Notes under the pieces: generated by a model
Database searches by the model: none
What the model saw: the letters and a program-made list of their open reading frames with translations, nothing else
Told to the model about the DNA's origin: nothing
Made by a program: the position numbers and the translations under genes
Part shown: positions 44,614 through 52,386 of the stretch, in pieces
Layout of the letters: every line of letters begins with the position of its first letter
Numbering within the stretch: position 1 is the stretch's first letter
DNA from: Chloracidobacterium sp. N
GTDB lineage: Bacteria; Acidobacteriota; Blastocatellia; Chloracidobacteriales; Chloracidobacteriaceae
NCBI RefSeq assembly: GCF_018304765.1
Contig: NZ_CP072643.1
Span: 1,011,404 to 1,075,403, forward strand
DNA: 64,000 bases
Reading direction: 5' to 3'

Positions 44614-44847
44614 ATGTCATCTACGGCAGCCATTATGACAGTAACAAAAATGCTGGAATCTTTGCCCGAATCGGTACAGGAGCGGGTAGTCGAGCATTTG
44701 CGCGAGTATCTTGCTGACCTGCAGGATGAATTGAAATGGGATAGCCTGTTTGAGCAGACACAGTCCCAATTGGTGACCGCTGCCCGTCGTGCGAAACAGG
44801 ATATTGTGCAGGGACGCGCACAACCAATGGACGATGAGCAATTATGA
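44614..44847 (+). CDS. Putative type II antitoxin of the RelE/ParE-type pair
   Basis: The 77-aa acidic helical protein (TKMLESLPESVQERVVEHLREYL, then DSLFEQTQSQLVTAARRAKQDI) resembles small antitoxins that precede RelE/ParE-like toxins. GAGAGG stands before ATG 44614, and the stop overlaps the toxin start (ATGA). It lies between two attC-like sites and so has the layout of an integron gene cassette. The family could not be named with certainty. Confidence 0.7.
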   Translation: MSSTAAIMTVTKMLESLPESVQERVVEHLREYLADLQDELKWDSLFEQTQSQLVTAARRAKQDIVQGRAQPMDDEQL

Positions 44848-45107
44848 AGTCAGCCGTGTTGCCGTCTTTCTGGGCGGCGTATGACATGCTCAATGCCGAC
44901 GTCAAGCGCCGTGCCAGAAAGGCTTATCGCTTGTGGGTGGAAAATCCCTTTCATCCATCCTTGTATTTCAAGTGCGTCAATCGCGAAGAGAATGTGTGGT
45001 CTGTAAGGATCACACGCGGCTATCGTGCTTTGGGTATTCTTGATGGAGACACGGTAACGTGGTTCTGGATTGGTAGCCATGATGAGTACGAACGTTTCAT
45101 CTCGTGA
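44844..45107 (+). CDS. RelE/ParE-family toxin
   Basis: The 87-aa protein shows the RelE/ParE fold pattern: an N-terminal helical half (YDMLNADVKRRARKAYRLWVENPFHPSLYFKCV), then VWSVRITRGYRALGILDGD and TWFWIGSHDEYERFI. Toxins of this fold either cut mRNA on the ribosome or poison gyrase; which applies is not clear. It is translationally coupled to the antitoxin, and an attC-like site begins 15 bases after its stop. Confidence 0.82.
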   Translation: MKSAVLPSFWAAYDMLNADVKRRARKAYRLWVENPFHPSLYFKCVNREENVWSVRITRGYRALGILDGDTVTWFWIGSHDEYERFIS

Positions 45108-45122
45108 TGGGAAAACATGGCG

Positions 45123-45182
45123 GACCAACCTGCCGCTCCAGCCGATGCCGCTTCGCGGCGCGGCTGAGTGCTACCGTTGGGC
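45123..45182 (+). other. Integron attC-like recombination site 2
   Basis: GACCAAC (45123-45129) pairs with GTTGGGC (45176-45182), which fits the GTTRRRY core exactly. The inner arms CAGCCG and CGGCTG surround CCGCTTCGCGGCG. This centre looks very like well-known attC sites of resistance cassettes. It lies just downstream of the toxin gene, as expected for a cassette-borne toxin-antitoxin pair. Confidence 0.6.
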
Positions 45183-45464
45183 AGCATCGAATTTCTGAAA
45201 CTTTGTGCAGACAAAGGGCGCTTCCGATGGCTGGAGCCGCCTGTGACGACACACAGGATCAATGCCTACACCCTCTGGAAGCCAGGACTGCCGCAGACCA
45301 CGCCGTTGCCATCCTTGAATGGGCACAGCTTCGCCGATGAGTCCCAACCCCTCGCTCAAGCTGACCCGCTACGGCAGGCTTACAAATGACTGCCTACGCA
45401 GGCAGCCTGGCTCAAACGTCAGGCACCACCCCGCACTGGGGCTGGATTGGGAAGGGAAAGTGTC
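45183..45464. other. Gap between attC-like site 2 and the ATPase system
   Basis: A short open frame (45168-45389, GTG start, 73 aa) overlaps attC-like site 2. It has no recognised relatives and may be a cassette fragment. An inverted repeat, CTGCCT...AGGCAG, lies near 45390-45405 and might be a weak terminator. Confidence 0.35.
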
Positions 45465-47219
45465 ATGACAGAAGGCACTTACAAAACCCGGCTTCAAACT
45501 GCCTTTGGCAAGCCGTGGTGTGACCGGGTCCTCACCGGCGACTACCGGCCAGCCGTACCGTTTTCGATTCAGGACGTGGACATTACGGCGACGTTGCCAG
45601 CCATCTTCTATCTTTCCCGCTATGTGCAACGGCGCGGCAAGGGGCGGCTGGCCGAGGTCTTCGGCGGCGGGGACAAAGAGCCTTCAGTGGCTTCCGTCGC
45701 CAGTCAGCTTGCCCGGACCCACCATCTCAGGGGCTTTGAAGACGAAACCACCCGGCACATCCTGGGCGATCTGCTCATGGGGTTCTGCCTGGAAAACCGC
45801 AGCCGCTCGGAAGACAAGCAGGAACCGCTCCGGCGGGCGCTGCCGACGCACTACTTTGCCGGCTGGCTCGATCTGCCGGAACGCAGCGTCAACCTGCGTT
45901 ACGTGCCGGAGACGATTGTGGCCATGCTGGCCGGTCAAAACGGCCCGGTCGTCACCGACTCGCCGGCCGATGATCCCACACCGTTTCCTGTCGGGCGGCG
46001 GTTTCGGGAAAACCTGCTGCTCAAGCCCTTCCTGCATGGGGTGAAACCACCGGAGCCGTTCAGAGACCTTTCCAGCGACCAGTTTGATGAAGTCACACGG
46101 GTGACGCTCCCGGAATGGTTGACAATCCGGCTGGCGGAAGCCCTGGAGCAGCCGCCGCGACCGCTCAGCGCCAGCGCCGGGGGGGCGGCTATCCCCAACC
46201 AGCAGCCGCTGGCCTGCATTGCCGCGCCGCTGCGGGAAGACCTGGAGGTATTCATGGCGGCTTATGGTGAAACCATGCCGCGTGGCGTCCTCATCAACCT
46301 GCTCGACGCGGCCCTGGCCGTGGGTCTGTCAACCATCCTGACGAGCACGGCTGTCGCCCTGACGGCATGGGCGCAGGACGGGCGTCTGCCCTCCCAACTG
46401 CCACGGCTGCCATTGCTTGTGGATGCTTCCAACGGGCTGGACAGGGAACTCAAACGCGCCTCGAAAAAGGTTTTTGAAGCGCAGAGCCGGTTGTTGGCGG
46501 AAGTGCCGGTGATCCTGATGGCCTTGCGCCTGCTCGACGTGGAAGTTTCTGCCCTGACAACGCTTTCAGTGTCATTGCCCGCCCGGACCCCGCACGGCGA
46601 CGCCTATCTCAACCTGCTGGGTGAGGTGCTCTGCGGACGCCATCCCGCTTCCGGGGCTGTCCTGAAGGCGCTGGCTGAAAAAGCGGCCCGGATAGCTGAA
46701 CTGTGGGCAGAAGATGACCCCCAGATCGTGCGTGACCTCCAGGCGGCGCAGCCGCCTTCCCACGAGTCGGTATGGCGGCTGGCCCGTGTTCTGACAGCCC
46801 TGCGCGGCAGGAAACAGACCAGGAAGTGGTTTGAGCTGCTCGATGCCTGCTTTCTGTGCAATCACCCCTGTGGTCTGGTGACGAAACCGGCGGCTGCCGG
46901 TAGTCGCGCGCGCCAGGAAACGCGGCATCCGACCCTGACCGATACCATGCTCGATTATCTGGTGCACCTGTGGGTGGCCTATCAACAGCGGAAAAAGCAG
47001 CCGCCCACAGTGAAAGGCTTTTTCCTGTGGTTGTGCGACCGCTACGGCCTGTATGTTCACAAACCACCCCCATTCCAAATGCCGGTGCCAGCAAACCTGC
47101 TGAGAAGAAACGAGCAGTGGACGGAAGACCGTCTGCGCGATCTGGGCCTGTTCGTGAGCGTCAGCGATGCTGAGCCCGACAAGCGCCTGCTGGCGCGCTT
47201 TCCCACGGCCCACGAGTGA
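45465..47219 (+). CDS. Unrecognised 584-aa protein, first gene of a three-gene putative defence system
   Basis: No family was recognised with confidence. The protein is soluble and mostly helical, with no signal peptide. It opens TYKTRLQTAFGKPWCDRVLTGDYRP. Visible features are a His-containing segment TRHILGDLLMGFCLENRS and a mid-region with alternating hydrophobic stretches (ALAVGLSTILTSTAVALTAW). A Cys pair with His (CFLCNHPCG) lies near residue 470. ATG 45465 has AAGGGAAAG upstream. The next gene starts 36 bases after its stop, so they form an operon. By position it corresponds to the smaller accessory protein (DptG-like place) of nuclease-translocase defence systems, but sequence similarity to DptG was not established. 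Confidence 0.75.
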   Translation: MTEGTYKTRLQTAFGKPWCDRVLTGDYRPAVPFSIQDVDITATLPAIFYLSRYVQRRGKGRLAEVFGGGDKEPSVASVASQLARTHHLRGFEDETTRHILGDLLMGFCLENRSRSEDKQEPLRRALPTHYFAGWLDLPERSVNLRYVPETIVAMLAGQNGPVVTDSPADDPTPFPVGRRFRENLLLKPFLHGVKPPEPFRDLSSDQFDEVTRVTLPEWLTIRLAEALEQPPRPLSASAGGAAIPNQQPLACIAAPLREDLEVFMAAYGETMPRGVLINLLDAALAVGLSTILTSTAVALTAWAQDGRLPSQLPRLPLLVDASNGLDRELKRASKKVFEAQSRLLAEVPVILMALRLLDVEVSALTTLSVSLPARTPHGDAYLNLLGEVLCGRHPASGAVLKALAEKAARIAELWAEDDPQIVRDLQAAQPPSHESVWRLARVLTALRGRKQTRKWFELLDACFLCNHPCGLVTKPAAAGSRARQETRHPTLTDTMLDYLVHLWVAYQQRKKQPPTVKGFFLWLCDRYGLYVHKPPPFQMPVPANLLRRNEQWTEDRLRDLGLFVSVSDAEPDKRLLARFPTAHE

Positions 47220-47234
47220 ACGGCCCACGAGTGA
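47205..47234 (+). repeat. 15-bp perfect tandem duplication at the end of the 584-aa gene
   Basis: ACGGCCCACGAGTGA is repeated exactly twice. The first copy holds the stop codon, so the protein is unaffected. It resembles the duplications in the cas genes. Confidence 0.9.
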
Positions 47235-47255
47235 GAAGCCCGGAGGAGATCAGGG

Positions 47256-50200
47256 ATGACGCGGTTCCTGACCAGCATTGAACACTGGGACAAACAGGCG
47301 GATGTTCTGGCCAGAGCTTTTTTGCAGCTGCTCGGCAAGGCGCATCCGGGCAAGGTGGCCTTTGTGCGGGATGCCCCACTGGATGTCATCCGCCGGCTGG
47401 CCTGCGACCTGCACTTTCAGCAAGTTCTGAAGGAACAGCACTGGCAGGTTTACGGCGTTGCTGAGCGGGAAGACAGGTACGACAACATCATTACTTCTGA
47501 CCAGGCTGTGGCGCTGCGGGAACAGAAAGGCCCGGCGCTGTTGCTGCTCGTGGACCGTCAGAAAGCCGGCCCCGGTATGGACGGGGTTTATAGTGCCTGC
47601 CGGGAAATCAAGGAAGAAAAACTCTTCAAGCAGGCCTGTGACGAGGTCGTGCAGGGGATTGAATCACCCACTTACCGCAAATGGCTGCGCCACCTGCTTA
47701 AAGAAACGAGTCAACAGCAGGAACATCGTTCACCCTGGTTTCGGTTTGATTTTCTTGTGCGGAGCGCCACCGACCCCTCATCCTGGGGGAAGTTCTTGTG
47801 GTTGCTCGGACTATGGCCCGTGGTTGGCTTCCCCATCGCCGGCAAGGCTGATGAGCAGAAGGCGCTGCTTTATCTGGAGCAATCTGCCCGGCTGGTAGCT
47901 GAGGTGCTGGACACAAGAGACCCGCTTTTGTCGGTTGCAGAACGCTTGGCGCGGGCCCAGGTGCGGACAAAAACCGAAGCCGACACTCTGGCGCTCCAAC
48001 AATTCCTGGAAACCAGACGGCACGAACCGACAGAAGCCCTGCTCCGGGCGTTGTCCGAACATCCACACTTCTGGCTTGGTGAGATTGAGCTTGCCTCGGC
48101 CGCGACCAGCCTGAGTGCGATTGAACTCAGTCCCTGGCGTACCAAGCGCGGCACTGCTCCCTTCAAGTGGTCGGGACTCATTGCGGACGAACAGGAAAAA
48201 GACCCCGTGTGGGTCATCAGCCCGGATGACGACGAGGGGCAGCTCCAAATCAAATGGAAAACTGTGCCGCCGGAACTGCCGGAAGGCAGCGTGCAGTACC
48301 ACCTGTCCATCGTGGCTGAAGACGGCCAGGCACTGGCCGGGAAACAGGTTTCGCATCGCGGCAAAAAGGAAGAGGTCGCCGCCTTTACCTCCGATGATCT
48401 GACGGACGATACCGGGCAGCTCTACGTCCGGGCGCGGGTGCGCCTCACGGCTGAAGACGGGCAGACGCGGATTGAACAGGAAACCGAGCCGTTCATCATC
48501 CGGTATGGCGAGCTGCCGCCCGACGCTGCACACTCACGGTCATTTCCCCGGGTGCGGACGCTCAGTGACGGCCTGGTGCAACTGGATGACCGGGAACAGG
48601 CTACAGCCGCCTATGCCTCCCCGGACGTGGCGTTTGCAGATGGGCAGGTTACCTTGTCCGTCCACCGGGGGCGCGGGTTTCGTCTCGCCCACCCGAAGCT
48701 GTTTGCCGAGATAACATCACGCTGGAAAGGTGACATTCTACGGTGGCGGCTCAAGGTCCGGAATTCCGGGCGCTGGCAGGCACCCGACCTGCACCCCATA
48801 CCCTTACAGCCCAGTGTGGAAACTTCGGTGAGCCTCTGGCAACGCGCCCAAGCTGCTACCGAAACCCTGTCCGAACTGTGCCGCACGGTCAGCCTGAGCG
48901 GCCTTTGCTACGTCACCGGCACGCCGCAGGCAGAGGTGATCAGAACGTATCTTGATGCCTGGTGTGAACTGCTGGCGGTCGGCGACCCGGAGTTGGCGCT
49001 AGTGGGGACGGTTGAAGTCCGTGACGGACAGGACAACGTCCGTGGGCTGATCGTGTTGCCCACCCATCCGCTGCGGCTGGCCTGGCAGGCGGCCTACGAT
49101 GACCTGCTGTTTGAGCTGCGTTTCAGGCAGGGTGCAACGCTCAAAGGACGTAAGCACGACCTGAGTTATCTGAGTGGCGCCTGGTTTCCGGGTTGGTTGC
49201 CGGGTGTGGACGGCGTGCGTGCCTTCGTCTTTGCTGACACGCTGGGCTTTCACGCTGTGGTGCTGACGCCCGAAGCCGACCCCGAACCCAAAGCCACAGT
49301 GGCCCTGCTGGCGCAGGCGCTCGACAACGGCGGGCAGGAAAGCCAGGCGCAGGAATCCCTAGCCGAGCGGAGCGCCGACCTGCTCGGTGAAGAAATCAGG
49401 GTCTATGCTGCCGGACATCCCGACCAAAAGCTGCTACACGTCCACGCCTTGCGCGCAGGCGATGCCAGGGTGGTTGTCCGGGCGCTAGGCCGGTTGCATC
49501 AGACGGCTCCGGCGGCAGCCGCCCGAACCCGTGCCGAAGACGACGCTGAAACAGAAGCCGAAAGCCCCCCGGCCCTGGTGCTGGAGCTGTATGCGTCATC
49601 CGCCGGGCTGCCCGCGACAGGGCAGTTTCTGCATCGCCTCTTGGCACGCTCCCGTCGCCGGGGTGTGAACCATCTTTCCCAGGAAGACCGCTGGTTGAGT
49701 GGCGTGACCTGTTATGAGCAGGGTCTCATTCAGCCCAACTTGCAGTGGATACAGAGGGCCACATCACTCCCGGAGACGCCGGCCCATCTGGGGGTGGTGT
49801 TTGATCTCTTTACTTCGCGGATGACGGTCGTTGCGTCAGGGGATGTCGGGACGGCCGGTTGGCCTGACCGCCCACCGGCGGCGCTGTACGGCCTGCTGGC
49901 AGGTCTGCATCGCGTGTACCATCCTGACCCTACGCCCCGATGGACAGCCTTCCTGCCTGATTGTGGTCGCGCAACCGATCATCCCGCCGATGCGCGACAC
50001 ACGGCGCGGCTGAAAAGTCTCCAAGCCAGCCTGGATGCCCTGCTGGCAAAGCATCTGGGAGGGGAAACAGGCGGAGTGGCGCTGCAAACGACGCTTTCGG
50101 AAGAACGCCAGCTTGAGCTGCGCCGGATGCATGAGCAGTGTGACTGGGTGCTGATCCTCGACCATTTCGCCGGCGTGGAATACTTCGACCATCCCTACGT

Positions 50201-52304
50201 CCACGGCGAGGTCTATGAAGCCCACGTTCTGGACTGTGTGCCCGAACGGGATGATCTGGCCGATCTGCGGCTGGTGGCTTCCACGGCGCTGGTGGAAGAA
50301 GTCCAGGAACTTCTCGCCGAACTCATCAGACAGGCCGGCGGCGACCCCAGCCCGGAAGCAGCCCGGTTCTTTCTGGCGCGGCTTAGGGAAATCAGTGGCC
50401 GTTTGCCAATTCGGCTGGCGGGAGCGCGGCCTCCTGCTAAAGAACTGCTCGCCGTAGCTTGGGCGGCGGCGCATTGCCGGAACGCCACTGCGGATGACCC
50501 CTGCTGGGTTTCGCTGCGCAAGGGCATCCTCGTGCCCCTCGATGACCTCACCGATGTGCTCGAAGAACCGCCACGGGCAAAACAACCAGCCGACCCCTCC
50601 ACGCCACATGAGCGCCGTGCCGACTTCCTCTATACCTTTTGCCATCCGCAGGGGACGCTGGCCGTGCGTTTCATCGAGGTCAAGTATCGCCAAAACCTGG
50701 AGAACTTTTCGCCTGAGCAGGTCAATGCTCTGCTCGACGACATTCGCCGCCAGGTTGAAGCCACACAGAGGCAGTTTCGTGAACAGTATCTGGACGAGTC
50801 CGCGCCACTTTCCCTGCGTGCCCTGCGGCAGGCGCGGCTCGTGCGTGTGCTGCGTTCCTATCTGGACAAGGCACGGCGCCACGACCTTGAACCGGAAAGT
50901 TACGTGGCAATCGCGGCCGAACTCGACCGTATCCTGCACGCAGCCGGCGATTACCGGTTTCTGGTGGAAGAAGGCGATCATCGCGGGTGGGTGTGTTCTC
51001 CGGGCTGTCAGGCGGTGAAGCCGGTGGAGCTGTCTTGGGCTGGCTGGCCCGTCAGAACATTTCGTTTCGGCCTTCACCTGCCGACCCAGGATGACCACCC
51101 CATTTCCATTCAGAAACCAAAGGAAAGTGAAACACCAGAGCGCACCCCGGACGACGGCTCCGGTGAGTTGTCAGGCGGCTCAGCCAATGCCGCACAGAAT
51201 GGTGAAACCGACGACCAGGTGACCCGACCGGACAAAGAGGCGGAGGGAGAGCCGCCGCCGGAGCCGGACATCCTTCTGGGGAAGACGAACCATGGCGCGG
51301 ACGTTCACTGGAAACTCACCATTCGGGGCAATCCCCACCTGCTTGTCGTCGGGCTGCCCGGCATGGGCAAAACCACATGTCTGCTCAACCTGTGCGTCCA
51401 GATGTATCCGTACGGCGTGTGCCCGGTGGTGTTTTCCTACCACCAGGATTTTGATGAGAAGCTTCAGGCGCGCATCCCGCAGGTGGATTTCCTCAACGTC
51501 GGACAGCTCAGCTTCAACCCGCTGGAGGTTCCGAACCCAACCCATCCCCGGACTTACGTGGATGTGGCCGGTGCTGTCCGCGACCTTTTTGCGGCGATGT
51601 ACCCGGACCTGGGCGACCTTCAGCTTGGGGCCATCCGTCAGGCGCTGGTGGACAGCTTCCGGGAGTGTGGCTGGGACGATCAGCGCGCCGGGCAGACACC
51701 GCACTTTGGGCGCTTTGTCGAGATCGTGCGCCAGCGGGCGGTCAAAGATGCAGCCCTGAAGCGGTTGCTGGTGCGCCTGACCGAGTTGGAAGACTATGGG
51801 TTTTTCCAGACCCTCTCCGGTGAAGTGGCACGCGATCTGTGGCAGCGCAGGGTGCCGGTTGTGGTCTGTCTGCACCGTGAGCAGAGTGAGTTGGTTCAGC
51901 GCGCCTTTGCCATGCTGGTGTTTTACAAGCTCTACAAGGACATGTTCCGGCGCGGGCTTCAGTCCCGGATCACGCATGCCGTCATTTTTGACGAAGCCCA
52001 CCGCGCCCAACAGCTCAGGCTGATTCCGACCATGGCCAAGGAATGTCGCAAGTACGGCATTTCGCTGGTGCTCGCTTCGCAGGAAGCGCGGGATTTTCAC
52101 GAAAGCGTCTTTTCGGCCATTGCGCACCAGTTGGTGCTGCGCGTCAATGAAGCTGACGCCAAAGCGCTGGCCCGGAACATGGCCACGGCCGCCGAGCAGC
52201 GGACGGTGATGGACCGCCTCAAGTCGCTGCCGAAGTTTCAGGCGCTGTACTTCAGTGAAGGGGAGCCTGTGCGCCACGTCCGGTTGCTGGCTGACGGTGC
52301 ATAA
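47256..52304 (+). CDS. 1682-aa protein with PD-(D/E)XK-like nuclease motif and HerA/FtsK-like ATPase
   Basis: The C-terminal part is a P-loop ATPase of the HerA/FtsK class: Walker A GLPGMGKT (1366-1373), Walker B VIFDEAHRA (Asp1579, Glu1580) and a sensor-like VLASQEARDF (about 1600). Before it lies a likely PD-(D/E)XK nuclease core, ADFLYTF (Asp1123) and FIEVKYR (Glu1141-x-Lys1143). The first 1100 residues hold no recognised domain; an Ala/Glu/Pro-rich linker at about 1285-1345 separates nuclease and ATPase. The overall plan resembles the large DptH protein of phosphorothioation-dependent restriction, but no dnd genes are present. GGAGGAGATCAGGG before ATG 47256 makes the start firm. It probably translocates on and cuts invading DNA together with its two neighbours. 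Confidence 0.82.
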   Translation: MTRFLTSIEHWDKQADVLARAFLQLLGKAHPGKVAFVRDAPLDVIRRLACDLHFQQVLKEQHWQVYGVAEREDRYDNIITSDQAVALREQKGPALLLLVDRQKAGPGMDGVYSACREIKEEKLFKQACDEVVQGIESPTYRKWLRHLLKETSQQQEHRSPWFRFDFLVRSATDPSSWGKFLWLLGLWPVVGFPIAGKADEQKALLYLEQSARLVAEVLDTRDPLLSVAERLARAQVRTKTEADTLALQQFLETRRHEPTEALLRALSEHPHFWLGEIELASAATSLSAIELSPWRTKRGTAPFKWSGLIADEQEKDPVWVISPDDDEGQLQIKWKTVPPELPEGSVQYHLSIVAEDGQALAGKQVSHRGKKEEVAAFTSDDLTDDTGQLYVRARVRLTAEDGQTRIEQETEPFIIRYGELPPDAAHSRSFPRVRTLSDGLVQLDDREQATAAYASPDVAFADGQVTLSVHRGRGFRLAHPKLFAEITSRWKGDILRWRLKVRNSGRWQAPDLHPIPLQPSVETSVSLWQRAQAATETLSELCRTVSLSGLCYVTGTPQAEVIRTYLDAWCELLAVGDPELALVGTVEVRDGQDNVRGLIVLPTHPLRLAWQAAYDDLLFELRFRQGATLKGRKHDLSYLSGAWFPGWLPGVDGVRAFVFADTLGFHAVVLTPEADPEPKATVALLAQALDNGGQESQAQESLAERSADLLGEEIRVYAAGHPDQKLLHVHALRAGDARVVVRALGRLHQTAPAAAARTRAEDDAETEAESPPALVLELYASSAGLPATGQFLHRLLARSRRRGVNHLSQEDRWLSGVTCYEQGLIQPNLQWIQRATSLPETPAHLGVVFDLFTSRMTVVASGDVGTAGWPDRPPAALYGLLAGLHRVYHPDPTPRWTAFLPDCGRATDHPADARHTARLKSLQASLDALLAKHLGGETGGVALQTTLSEERQLELRRMHEQCDWVLILDHFAGVEYFDHPYVHGEVYEAHVLDCVPERDDLADLRLVASTALVEEVQELLAELIRQAGGDPSPEAARFFLARLREISGRLPIRLAGARPPAKELLAVAWAAAHCRNATADDPCWVSLRKGILVPLDDLTDVLEEPPRAKQPADPSTPHERRADFLYTFCHPQGTLAVRFIEVKYRQNLENFSPEQVNALLDDIRRQVEATQRQFREQYLDESAPLSLRALRQARLVRVLRSYLDKARRHDLEPESYVAIAAELDRILHAAGDYRFLVEEGDHRGWVCSPGCQAVKPVELSWAGWPVRTFRFGLHLPTQDDHPISIQKPKESETPERTPDDGSGELSGGSANAAQNGETDDQVTRPDKEAEGEPPPEPDILLGKTNHGADVHWKLTIRGNPHLLVVGLPGMGKTTCLLNLCVQMYPYGVCPVVFSYHQDFDEKLQARIPQVDFLNVGQLSFNPLEVPNPTHPRTYVDVAGAVRDLFAAMYPDLGDLQLGAIRQALVDSFRECGWDDQRAGQTPHFGRFVEIVRQRAVKDAALKRLLVRLTELEDYGFFQTLSGEVARDLWQRRVPVVVCLHREQSELVQRAFAMLVFYKLYKDMFRRGLQSRITHAVIFDEAHRAQQLRLIPTMAKECRKYGISLVLASQEARDFHESVFSAIAHQLVLRVNEADAKALARNMATAAEQRTVMDRLKSLPKFQALYFSEGEPVRHVRLLADGA

Positions 52305-52386
52305 TGTTGGAACGGTCTTGGTGCTTGACCGGCAGGTGGTGGCGCAAGGGTGCCGGCCCTGACCTGTTTCAAAGCCAAAGGATGCT

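Noticed and set aside
45168..45389. Short open frame of 73 aa after attC-like site 2
   Set aside because: It overlaps the attC-like site, has no recognisable family and a poor start; kept only as a note on the gap.
44197..45464. Search for a CRISPR array or leader downstream of csb2
   Set aside because: No direct repeat of suitable length recurs here; the only structured elements are the two attC-like sites.
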